Assembly: GCA_031277235.1 (NCBI GenBank)
Contig: JAITMT010000394.1
Location: 1-6,353, forward strand
Direction: 5' to 3'
DNA from: Tannerella sp.
GTDB lineage: Bacteria > Bacteroidota > Bacteroidia > Bacteroidales > Tannerellaceae
Length of the DNA stretch: 6,353 bases
Position 1 is the first letter of the stretch. Every line of letters starts with the position of its first letter. Below are positions 1 to 6,245 of this stretch, in pieces. A program made the position numbers and the translations under genes. Below the pieces are notes generated by a model. That model had not been told where the DNA came from. It saw only the letters and a list, made by a program, of their open reading frames with translations, and searched no databases.

Positions 1-25
1 AATATATGACCGCTTCGCGGTCGGG
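1..25 (+). repeat. Left copy of an inverted 25-bp palindrome-containing repeat
   Basis: The first 25 bases are the exact reverse complement of 6246-6270. The core is a hairpin with arms GACCGC (8-13) and GCGGTC (17-22) around TTC, preceded by AATATAT. The match ends at base 25 on the inner side (G26 here against A in the other copy). It may continue outward past base 1, which cannot be seen. A second small hairpin, GGGC-TT-GCCC (24-33), follows directly. The right copy sits in a larger multi-palindrome element, so this is probably the edge of a second, oppositely oriented copy of that element. No transposase is nearby. Confidence 0.85.
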
Positions 26-99
26 GCTTGCCCTATCCTTTTCTCTCCCTCTCCTCCGGCAGGATTGTCAAGTTCTAAAATAAATCGGGCATTCTTTGG

Positions 100-187
100 G
101 CATTCCGTAGGAATGCATCCAACAACGGGAAACATTTTCTACCGAGCGATATTCCCTGACGGGAATGTTCCTGCGGAATGTTTTTTT
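100..187. repeat. Cluster of short palindromes built on ATTCC/GGAAT
   Basis: This gene-free stretch holds two clear hairpins: GCATTCC-GTA-GGAATGC (100-116, 7 bp) and ATTCCC-TGAC-GGGAAT (151-166, 6 bp). A further GGAATG (175-180) runs into seven T residues (181-187). ATATTCC (149-155) could instead pair with GGAATGT (175-181), giving an imperfect plus-strand stem followed by a T run. That might serve as a weak terminator for a gene to the left. The recurring ATTCC/GGAAT units suggest a dispersed intergenic palindromic repeat rather than coding sequence. Only the inverted-repeat structure is seen; the role is inferred. Confidence 0.55.
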
Positions 188-234
188 AGAAAAAATCAAA
201 GAACTTTAACTGCTCTGCTCCTCGCCATTGGAGG

Positions 235-266
235 AAAAAAAGTCCCTCCCTTGCGGGGAGGGACTT
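235..266 (-). terminator. Rho-independent terminator of the susC-susD-LamG operon
   Basis: A perfect 11-bp inverted repeat (240-250 and 256-266) encloses a 5-nt loop (251-255). Read on the minus strand, the GC-rich stem AAGTCCCTCCC / GGGAGGGACTT is followed at once by a run of T (240-235). The hairpin begins 14 bp after the stop codon of the LamG lipoprotein gene. The plus strand has no T run after the hairpin, so it works only for the minus-strand operon. It marks the LamG gene as the last gene of the transcript. Confidence 0.9.
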
Positions 267-280
267 GGGGAGAAAGGTTG

Positions 281-1090
281 TTATTCCGGCGTTTCGATGA
301 ATATAATTTCCCGAATCTCGTCAACCGTCAACGCTCTGTTATAGATGCGCAACTCATCAAATAAACTGAGGTCAGAGAAATGATCCCATCCAGTGAAGCG
401 AGGTGCACCGGAGCCGATAGACATCATATCACAATCGTTCCAACTGATCGTTCTGTCTGCGTCGGTAGTTCCAACCTCGCCATCTATGTATAAGGTGATC
501 GTTCCATCGGTACATGTTAGCGTAACGTATTTCCATACAGGCGCAGCAGAATTGATGTCTCCTACGGGTGAATCAAACCAGCCGTCGTTGGTACCGTTTC
601 CTACATTTCCTTTTACCCGTTGCGTACTGGCGTCGCCTTCACGGAAAATCCGGAATCCGGAAGTTCTGTTATTCATCTTCTCCGGTGATGCTTCGTCAAC
701 AGGTCCGACAACCACCAATCCGGCGCGGTCGGGGACTCCGTTCAACTTATACCAGAATGCAACCGTAAATTCAGAGGTTAAAGATTCCTTCATATCGCTT
801 AATGCAAAAGTAAGGTAACTGTTGGTTGCTCCCGCGTATGCCTTTCCTACTCTGCCTTCGGCATATCCCGGATTTCCTACTACGGTAGCCGCTTTTCCAC
901 TCTCGGAATCCGTGTAATTGTCTTCAAACGACATGTGAAAAATCTGCCCTTGCTCATTTACCGTCGGTTTGGGCGGTTGTTCGGGAAAGTCGAACGGCGG
1001 ATTCTGTCCCAGATCCTGAAAACAGGATTGTGCGGTAAACATCAATAAGGATACCGCCAATATTGCATATAAATATTTTCTAAGTTTCAT
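281..1090 (-). CDS. LamG-like (concanavalin A-like) surface lipoprotein, putative glycan-binding protein
   Basis: The 269-residue product has a basic N-terminus and hydrophobic stretch ending at Cys23 (TAQSC), a relaxed lipobox typical of Bacteroidota, so it is probably a lipoprotein. A proline-rich tether (about 29-43) leads to a single jellyroll domain (about 49-258) of the LamG/Laminin_G_3 type. Diagnostic pieces are IFHMSFEDN near the start, FTVAFWYKLNG (108-118), the YIDGEVGT hairpin (201-208) and the closing FDELRIYNRALTVDEI (244-259). Several tryptophans (113, 171, 186, 217, 235) could stack on sugars. Two further cysteines, C193 and C220, might pair. No catalytic motif is visible, so a binding role is more likely than a hydrolytic one. 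The start lies 12 bp after the susD stop, and the gene occupies the place of SusE-like surface glycan-binding proteins. The ligand is unknown; LamG domains also bind proteins. Confidence 0.9.
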   Translation of the reverse strand: MKLRKYLYAILAVSLLMFTAQSCFQDLGQNPPFDFPEQPPKPTVNEQGQIFHMSFEDNYTDSESGKAATVVGNPGYAEGRVGKAYAGATNSYLTFALSDMKESLTSEFTVAFWYKLNGVPDRAGLVVVGPVDEASPEKMNNRTSGFRIFREGDASTQRVKGNVGNGTNDGWFDSPVGDINSAAPVWKYVTLTCTDGTITLYIDGEVGTTDADRTISWNDCDMMSIGSGAPRFTGWDHFSDLSLFDELRIYNRALTVDEIREIIFIETPE

Positions 1091-1102
1091 AATAATCTGT
1101 TT

Positions 1103-2653
1103 TTAATAGTTTGGATTTTGTACTAATACTCCGTTGGATTTATCAATTTCCGACTGTGGCAGCGGAAGAAGCGCATGTCTGGCTTGATAGCCTGTTTTTC
1201 CGGCGGCATGCAAAACCTGCTCTGCGACGCCCCAGCGTACCAGGTCGTAGAAACGGTCCCATTCCACCGCCAATTCGATGCGTCTTTCGTGACGAATAGC
1301 CTCGCGCAGTTCGCTTTGGCTGGTTGTAGTTATCCTCGGCAGTGCGGAAGGATCGGTTGCCAATTTTCTGGCACGTGCCCGCACCTGTTCCAGATAGTCC
1401 AGAGCAGTATTTGCCTGTCCCAGTTCATTGGCGGCTTCGGCAGCAATCAACAATATTTCGGGATACCGGATGATGCGAATGTTCATCCAAAAGCCGTGTT
1501 TTGTAAATTGCAGACGCATAGCCGGGTCGGTATATACTTTTTTGTTGAAATACCTGCACATGACTTCTTCCGCTATGGGGGTTTCTCCATACGGCGTATT
1601 TACGGGATTATAATCAACCCTGGTGGAGTCTGACGGTTTTTTAAAATAGAGCAGTGTTTCGTCCTTGCGGGGGTCTCCCTCTTCGAAAGCAGCAGCCAGC
1701 ACCTCGGTAGGAGCGTTCCAACCCCATCCCAAGTCCCAATCTCCTTGATTTCTTACCCCTTGAACTTCCGCATACTGGCTTCCGATTTCAGTACTTGCCG
1801 GTTGAGCAGCAGTGGATGTACATTGAAATTCGAGAATGGATTCGCTGCAGTTTTCTCCGATTTCCCTGAATATTTGATTGAAAGGCGTGTTCAGGTCATA
1901 CAAGCCCGAATTAATGACGTCGGTTGCTGCCGTCAGCATATTCTGCCAGTCGTTGCGCATCATGTAGGTTTTGGCATGCAACGAGCGGGCAGCGCCCCAG
2001 GTTGCACGTCCCACAAATTTGTTTTCCCATCGTATGGGGAGCAATTCTTCGGCTTCGGCAAGGTCTGCGTCTATCAATGCATATATCTCTGCTGCACTGG
2101 ACTTTGGTATGTTTGTCTGTGCTGCATCGGTAACTTTGAAGTCAATGAGCGGCACTTCGCCGAACGCTCTCACTAAATTGAAATACAGAAAAGCGCGGAA
2201 GAAATGAGCCTCTCCCTTGACCTGCAATTCATCCGGCGTAAGAGTTGTTCCGGCGGCTACGGCGTCCGCCATGTCGGACAAAATCGTATTTGCCGTATGT
2301 ATGGGGGCGTAATTGTCGGTATAGTAACCGGAAAGGTTGCCGTCTGCCGCATTGTAGTTGAAATTGTCATACATATTCATCACGTCGGTACCGTCGTTTA
2401 GCGAACTTCCCTTTTCCACGTCTTCGCTGCGGATGCTGTGAACGTTAATTGCGGGAATACCGCCCGTGATAGCCCAGCCTTTCATACGACCGTAGATGGA
2501 AAAAACATCAACCTGGTATGATCCTCCGGCATTTTCTCCCTGTAACCATTGTCCCTGCGGTTCCTGATCAAAGTAGTCGCTACAGGCTGTTTGTGCCGTT
2601 ATCAACAAAACTGCGGCGCAAACGTTCAATAATTTCAAATATATTTTTTTCAT
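1103..2653 (-). CDS. SusD/RagB family nutrient-binding outer-membrane lipoprotein
   Basis: The 516-residue product has a lipoprotein signal peptide ending in TAQTAC, with Cys24 as the probable lipidated residue, followed by SDYFDQEP. SusD proteins sit on the cell surface as a lid over their SusC barrel, capture the glycan or peptide, and release it into the barrel. The N-terminal SusD-like part includes the TPR-type helix KGEAHFFRAFLYFNLVRAF (146-164). The C-terminal SusD/RagB part has RYPEILLIAAEA (396-407), the signature HERRIELAVEWDRFYDLVRW (455-474), LLPLPQSEID (495-504) and the terminal QNPNY. The length is normal for the family and no part appears missing. The start lies 11 bp after the susC stop, with only an A-rich upstream stretch (AAAAAAGA) as a possible ribosome site. 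Family assignment is firm, but the sequence alone does not give the substrate. Confidence 0.97.
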   Translation of the reverse strand: MKKIYLKLLNVCAAVLLITAQTACSDYFDQEPQGQWLQGENAGGSYQVDVFSIYGRMKGWAITGGIPAINVHSIRSEDVEKGSSLNDGTDVMNMYDNFNYNAADGNLSGYYTDNYAPIHTANTILSDMADAVAAGTTLTPDELQVKGEAHFFRAFLYFNLVRAFGEVPLIDFKVTDAAQTNIPKSSAAEIYALIDADLAEAEELLPIRWENKFVGRATWGAARSLHAKTYMMRNDWQNMLTAATDVINSGLYDLNTPFNQIFREIGENCSESILEFQCTSTAAQPASTEIGSQYAEVQGVRNQGDWDLGWGWNAPTEVLAAAFEEGDPRKDETLLYFKKPSDSTRVDYNPVNTPYGETPIAEEVMCRYFNKKVYTDPAMRLQFTKHGFWMNIRIIRYPEILLIAAEAANELGQANTALDYLEQVRARARKLATDPSALPRITTTSQSELREAIRHERRIELAVEWDRFYDLVRWGVAEQVLHAAGKTGYQARHALLPLPQSEIDKSNGVLVQNPNY

Positions 2654-2664
2654 AATCTTTTTTA

Positions 2665-5600
2665 TTAAAATGTAATATTAATGCCACATGTAAATACCGC
2701 CGGCATCGGATATGTGCCGTTGTCAATACCTGAGCGGATAGCCGTACCGCCGATTTCGGGCGTATAGCCGGTGTTTTTGCTCCACGTTTTCAGGTTTTCC
2801 ACGTTACCGTAGATGCGCAGCGATTTCAAATAGATTTTCCTCAACAGGGATTCGCTGAACGTATAACCCAGTTGCACGTTTCGGATGCGGAAGAAACTGC
2901 CGTCTTCCACAAAATAGGAGGAGAAAGCCGTCCGGTTGTTGATTGCCCTGCCCGGATCAAGAATCGGCTCCCAGTTGGATGTTCCTTCGCCGTTCCACCG
3001 TGCCATCCGTTTCGTGAGGTAATTGAATATTGCGAACGAAGAAGCATCCCAGTCGCGGTAGATTTCGTTTCCGTAAACGCCCATCATGTCCGCAGACAGG
3101 TCAAATCCTTTATACTCCAAACCGATATTGAATCCGTAAGTGAGATCGGGAGTCGGATTTCCGATGTTTGTCCGGTCGGCGGTTGTAATTTGTCCGTCGT
3201 CGTTGATATCCTGATATTTCAGGTCTCCGGGTTTAACGGTATATACCGTGTTTGCCGGGGATTGCTTGACGTCCTCATTGTTCTGATAGATACCGATGAC
3301 CTTGTATCCGTAGAAATGGCTAATCGGTTCTCCGGCAACCGTTCTTGCCATATCCTGGAAAATAGCGTCGCCTTCGTCAAATCCAAGAGTGAGCACCTTG
3401 TTTTTGATGGTGGTGAGATTTGCTCCGAGTGAATATCTGAAGCCGGAATCGCCGATTTTATCGTTCCACGACACGGACAGTTCCACGCCCTTGTTTTCAA
3501 TATCGCCCAGGTTTTGCAGTGAACTATACACGCCGCCGCGGGGAGCCAGCAACACGATGATGTCGGTTGTCTTCTTCCGGTAATATACCGGCTCGATTCT
3601 CAAGCGGTTTTTCAGCAGATTCATTTCAAATCCGGCTTCCCACGAATACGTTTTTTCCCAGTTCAGATTTGGGTCGGGGAGATAAATCAGCGTGTAGCCG
3701 GGTATGACGGTCTCGTTGGGACCGAATACGGCGCTTCCCTGAGTGCTCAGCGTCGGATAGGTAGGATAATAGGTATTGGCGTTCGTACCTATGTTTTCTG
3801 ACCCGAGAACACCCCATGATCCTTTCAGTTTGAGATAATCAATCACTTGCTGGTCTTCCATGAAACTTTCTTCGGAAACAACCCATCCGGCGCCGAACGA
3901 ATAGAAGTTATCCCACGTATTTCCGACGCCCTGAAAGACGGACGAACCGTCGCGGCGATAAGATGCATTGAGCAGGTAACGGTTTTCGTAACTGTACAAA
4001 CCTCTCAACAGGTATGACATGGTAAATCGTTTCCACTGTTTGAGATCGCCTCCGGTCTGGTTCGAAGCGCCTTCGGGATTCAGCGAAGTCAACCACCATT
4101 TGTCGTGGCTGTCGTTCGGAATGTTGAAGTTGATATTGTCAATGACTTCCCTTCTTGATCCGTTCAACAGTGAAAATTCACGGTAATTGGTGGTCAAACC
4201 TGCCATGACGGTCAGCGAATGCTTTTCGGCAAACGTATTCTGCCAGGTGAGAATATAATCGGCTTGCGCCGTATATTCCGTTGATTTACTTTGGGAAATG
4301 GATTGGGCATTTGCATTTGATATTACCTTTTTATTTTCTCCCGCTACCGACGGATCGTAGAAATATACTACCGGAGAGAAAGAACGGGCTTCGTTGGTGG
4401 CAAAGTCCAAGGATAAAGTCGTCTTGAAAGTAAGATTTTTCAGAATATCCACTTCTCCATAGATATTCCCGGACACCCGGTGATTTACTCCCAGATTGTG
4501 ATTGCCCCGAAGTTCGATTTCCGTCAGCGGATTAAAAAGTTGTGCCGCCTGAAAATCGGGTAAGATGTGTAACAGACGTTCGGTTTCACCTGTTATCGGA
4601 TCCGTATTCGTCGCATGTGTCGGGGCTATCGGGGCTGCACGGACAATACCTTCCACGGTTTTTGCATCCGGAGTCTTCATTTTGCTTCCATTCACCTGAA
4701 AACCGAATCGCAGGAAATCCGTCATCTCGTAATCGCTGCTCAGATTGACCGTGATTTTCGAGAATTTTTCGGTTTTGATGGAACCTTCTTCCGTCGTGTA
4801 TCCAAGCCCCATATAAAATCTGTTTTTCGGTCCCGAACCGGTGATACTGATGTTGTTGTTGTTCATGAATCCGGTCTGGAACAGTTCGTCCTGCCAGTCG
4901 GTGTCAGCGCCCCAATTCGAGTAATTATAGGGGGTTGCGCCCTGGTTTGCACGCTGTTCGTCATATAATTCCTTGAATTGCGCGGCATTTGTTACATCAA
5001 TTCTGTCGTTGATGTTTTTCCATCCGATGGAAGAATTGAGGTTTACGATGGTCTGTCCTTCCTTAGCCTTTCGCGTCGTGATGATGATTACGCCGTTTGC
5101 ACCGCGTACACCGAAAATAGCCAGCGAGGAGGGGTCTTTCAGGATTTCCATGGACTCGACGTCAGCCGGATTCAGGTAACTGATGTTGTCGGAAAACAAT
5201 CCGTCCACAATATAGAGCGGTTTATATCCGTTGATGGAGTTCGTTCCGCGCATGCGGATTTCAGGATCTTGCCCTGCCCGACCGCTGTTCACTACCTGAA
5301 CTCCGGCTATTTTTCCCTGCAATGAAGCCAGCGGGTTAGCCGACGGACGGTTGGCGATGTCCTCCGCTTTTATACTCGCAATAGAGCCTGTCAAATCCCT
5401 TTTCTTTGCAATGCCATAACCGATGACCACTACTTCGGAAAGCATGGCGGCATCGTCAGCCATGACAACGTCGTAAACAGTGCGGGAATCAACGGTTATG
5501 GATTGCGATTGCATCCCCACGTAAGAAAATTCGAGTACCTGTCCCTGCGATGCCGTAACGGTGAAATGACCGTCAATGTCGGTAAGCATGCCGGTCGTTG

Positions 5601-5781
5601 TACCTGCCACGCGCACAGCCACTCCGATCAGAACTTCGCCGGTGGCGTCCGTAACCGTTCCCGAAACTGTACCGGTCTGCGCGTGGATACTTGCAGCAAA
5701 TCCCGTGAAAAGAAACAGAAAAGCAAGCAGTCTGATTCTTTCCGACAGGGAATGTAAAAATGATAAATTACTTTTTCTCAT
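2665..5781 (-). CDS. SusC/RagA family TonB-linked outer-membrane transporter
   Basis: The 1038-residue product is a TonB-dependent importer for large nutrients such as oligosaccharides, working with the SusD lid encoded next. The signal peptide ends at IHA|Q (34/35). A carboxypeptidase-D-like regulatory beta-sandwich (about 37-108) contains GEVLIGVAVRVAGTTTGMLT and SYVGM. SEVVVIGYG (115-123) is the usual junction before the plug. The plug (about 129-237) carries LQGKIAGVQV (154-163), IRMRGTNSI (175-183), YIVDG (190-194) and GVRGANGVIIITTR (224-237). A 22-strand barrel is expected for the rest. DINDDGQITTAD (858-869) resembles a calcium-binding loop common near the C-terminus of this family. 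The protein ends in INITF, with the terminal Phe expected for BAM-assembled barrels. There is no N-terminal STN domain, so control by a cognate anti-sigma factor is unlikely. ATG at 5781 is chosen because it gives a complete signal peptide; the ATG at 5786 is out of frame. Confidence 0.98.
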   Translation of the reverse strand: MRKSNLSFLHSLSERIRLLAFLFLFTGFAASIHAQTGTVSGTVTDATGEVLIGVAVRVAGTTTGMLTDIDGHFTVTASQGQVLEFSYVGMQSQSITVDSRTVYDVVMADDAAMLSEVVVIGYGIAKKRDLTGSIASIKAEDIANRPSANPLASLQGKIAGVQVVNSGRAGQDPEIRMRGTNSINGYKPLYIVDGLFSDNISYLNPADVESMEILKDPSSLAIFGVRGANGVIIITTRKAKEGQTIVNLNSSIGWKNINDRIDVTNAAQFKELYDEQRANQGATPYNYSNWGADTDWQDELFQTGFMNNNNISITGSGPKNRFYMGLGYTTEEGSIKTEKFSKITVNLSSDYEMTDFLRFGFQVNGSKMKTPDAKTVEGIVRAAPIAPTHATNTDPITGETERLLHILPDFQAAQLFNPLTEIELRGNHNLGVNHRVSGNIYGEVDILKNLTFKTTLSLDFATNEARSFSPVVYFYDPSVAGENKKVISNANAQSISQSKSTEYTAQADYILTWQNTFAEKHSLTVMAGLTTNYREFSLLNGSRREVIDNINFNIPNDSHDKWWLTSLNPEGASNQTGGDLKQWKRFTMSYLLRGLYSYENRYLLNASYRRDGSSVFQGVGNTWDNFYSFGAGWVVSEESFMEDQQVIDYLKLKGSWGVLGSENIGTNANTYYPTYPTLSTQGSAVFGPNETVIPGYTLIYLPDPNLNWEKTYSWEAGFEMNLLKNRLRIEPVYYRKKTTDIIVLLAPRGGVYSSLQNLGDIENKGVELSVSWNDKIGDSGFRYSLGANLTTIKNKVLTLGFDEGDAIFQDMARTVAGEPISHFYGYKVIGIYQNNEDVKQSPANTVYTVKPGDLKYQDINDDGQITTADRTNIGNPTPDLTYGFNIGLEYKGFDLSADMMGVYGNEIYRDWDASSFAIFNYLTKRMARWNGEGTSNWEPILDPGRAINNRTAFSSYFVEDGSFFRIRNVQLGYTFSESLLRKIYLKSLRIYGNVENLKTWSKNTGYTPEIGGTAIRSGIDNGTYPMPAVFTCGINITF

Positions 5782-5786
5782 ACCAT
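5778..5786 (-). other. Two-codon ORF (Met-Val-stop) overlapping the susC start
   Basis: On the minus strand, ATG at 5786 opens a mini-ORF ATG-GTA-TGA whose stop overlaps the susC start as ATGA. Ribosomes starting at the first ATG could terminate and restart on susC, or compete with it. The upstream sequence is AT-rich with no clear Shine-Dalgarno motif, which is normal in Bacteroidota. The overlap is seen directly, but any function is speculative. Confidence 0.2.
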
Positions 5787-5834
5787 AAATTGTTTTTAGA
5801 TTAGTTTTAAAAAAAAATTGTAGTTTTCGAAGGG

Positions 5835-5842
5835 CAAAATTA
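5835..5842 (-). promoter_or_regulatory. Candidate -7 element (TAnnTTTG) of the operon promoter
   Basis: Read on the minus strand, 5842-5835 is TAATTTTG, an exact match to the Bacteroidota housekeeping-sigma -7 consensus TAnnTTTG. It lies about 53 bp upstream of the susC start, leaving a 5' leader of roughly 45-50 nt that includes a run of nine T (5817-5809). No TTG is found 19-21 bp further upstream, where a -33 box would be expected. A weak basal promoter needing an activator would fit this. The start of transcription is not proven. Confidence 0.6.
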
Positions 5843-5874
5843 GCGCATTACTTTATGGGTTGTACCGTTCTGCG

Positions 5875-5890
5875 CCTCACTTCAATTACT
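5875..5890 (-). promoter_or_regulatory. Promoter-proximal copy of a 16-bp direct repeat, candidate operator
   Basis: The plus-strand sequence CCTCACTTCAATTACT matches 5918-5933 at 13 of 16 positions, sharing CCTCACTT, one A, and TACT. On the transcribed strand it reads AGTAATTGAAGTGAGG. Its edge is 32 bases upstream of the -7 element, a position suited to an activator contacting RNA polymerase where no -33 box is seen. The repeat is seen directly; binding by a regulator such as an AraC-type hybrid two-component protein is inferred. Confidence 0.5.
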
Positions 5891-5917
5891 GTGTATGGAT
5901 TTCAAGGAGAAACGTTA

Positions 5918-5933
5918 CCTCACTTTTAGTACT
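5918..5933 (-). promoter_or_regulatory. Distal copy of the 16-bp direct repeat, candidate operator
   Basis: CCTCACTTTTAGTACT on the plus strand is the second copy of the element at 5875-5890, in the same orientation. The start-to-start distance of 43 bp is close to four turns of B-DNA, so both sites face the same side of the helix. That is the usual arrangement for a dimeric or cooperatively binding regulator. No regulator gene is in the window to pair with it. Confidence 0.5.
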
Positions 5934-6007
5934 CAAAATATTGTAACTTGTTTATAATCATTATTAAATTAGACCCTGTCGCTATGCTTCGTTACACCTC
6001 TCCCCGG

Positions 6008-6046
6008 CCCCTCTCCACAGGGAGAGGGGGGAGGGGGGAGGGGGGA
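6008..6046. repeat. GC-rich hairpin followed by three GGGGGGA units
   Basis: Arms CCCCTCTCC (6008-6016) and GGAGAGGGG (6021-6029) form a perfect 9-bp stem around ACAG. The right arm merges into three tandem GGGGGGA units (6026-6046). The three six-G runs could form a G-quadruplex on the plus strand if one run is split. They are also a likely site of replication slippage, so copy number may vary between strains. The hairpin and tandem units are visible; quadruplex formation is inferred. Confidence 0.7.
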
Positions 6047-6047
6047 G

Positions 6048-6088
6048 AACGGATGAACGGGAAAACGGGTGAACAAACAGGAAAACGG
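6048..6088. repeat. Degenerate tandem repeat with AACGG every 8 bp
   Basis: AACGG recurs at 6048, 6056 and 6064, exactly 8 bp apart. A degraded unit (AACAA at 6072) follows, and another AACGG lies at 6084. The same motif with the same 8-bp spacing appears again at 6227 and 6235, after two unrelated hairpins. This is low-complexity intergenic repeat DNA with no sign of coding use. Confidence 0.55.
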
Positions 6089-6101
6089 ATTTTTGTTTTT
6101 C

Positions 6102-6132
6102 ATTGTCAATTATCAATTGTCAATTATCAATT
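6102..6132. repeat. 14-bp tandem repeat (two copies plus three bases)
   Basis: ATTGTCAATTATCA is repeated exactly at 6102-6115 and 6116-6129, followed by ATT, the start of a third unit. Each unit contains the near-copies TCAATT and TCAATTAT, so the array is internally repetitive. In one frame it translates to CQLSIVNYQL-like peptide, a pattern often seen in spurious short ORFs of Bacteroidota intergenic regions. Confidence 0.8.
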
Positions 6133-6163
6133 AAATGAAAACCACCCCGTCGCTCCGCACCAC

Positions 6164-6178
6164 CCCTCCGAAGGGGGG
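6164..6178. repeat. Short GC-rich hairpin
   Basis: CCCTCC (6164-6169), GAA loop (6170-6172) and GGGGGG (6173-6178) form a 6-bp stem with one G-U pair as RNA on the plus strand. No T run follows on either strand, so it does not look like a terminator. It is preceded by CCCGTCGCT (6146-6154), resembling CCTGTCGCT at 5975-5983 in front of the other GC-rich hairpin, so the two may be related modules. Confidence 0.45.
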
Positions 6179-6188
6179 AACATGAATA

Positions 6189-6217
6189 ACCCCCAATGAA
6201 GCGAAGCGATTGGGGGT
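6189..6217. repeat. 9-bp stem hairpin with GAAGCG-rich loop
   Basis: ACCCCCAAT (6189-6197) pairs perfectly with ATTGGGGGT (6209-6217) around an 11-nt loop, GAAGCGAAGCG. Neither strand shows a T run after the stem, so factor-independent termination is unlikely. The structure fits an intergenic palindromic repeat unit; a role in transcript stability is possible but not shown. Confidence 0.6.
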
Positions 6218-6245
6218 AAACTGGAGAACGGAAAAACGGTTTCTT

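Noticed and set aside
65..364. Plus-strand ORF of 99 codons at the left end
   Set aside because: It runs through the palindrome cluster, the operon terminator and the 3' end of the LamG gene, so its composition is fully explained by other features.
1175..1633. Plus-strand ORFs antisense to susD (also 1745-2176)
   Set aside because: SusD motifs are intact across this stretch on the minus strand; the antisense products show no family features or signal sequences.
2872..3432. Plus-strand ORF of 186 codons antisense to susC
   Set aside because: It lies fully inside the conserved SusC barrel coding region. Its sequence has no recognisable domain and is best explained as a shadow frame of the real gene.
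6102..6132. CRISPR array
   Set aside because: The repeat units are 14 bp, contiguous and without spacers, and no cas gene is present.
5948..6199. Plus-strand ORF of 83 codons in the right intergenic region
   Set aside because: It is made entirely of repeat modules (GC-rich hairpin, G tract, AACGG tract, 14-bp tandem repeat). The peptide is low-complexity, with no domain and no ribosome site, and the HCQLSIVNYQL segment is typical of spurious ORFs over this kind of tandem repeat.
6189..6217. Terminator for an upstream gene
   Set aside because: The stem is strong, but neither strand has a T run after it, so the structure lacks the second half of a Rho-independent terminator.
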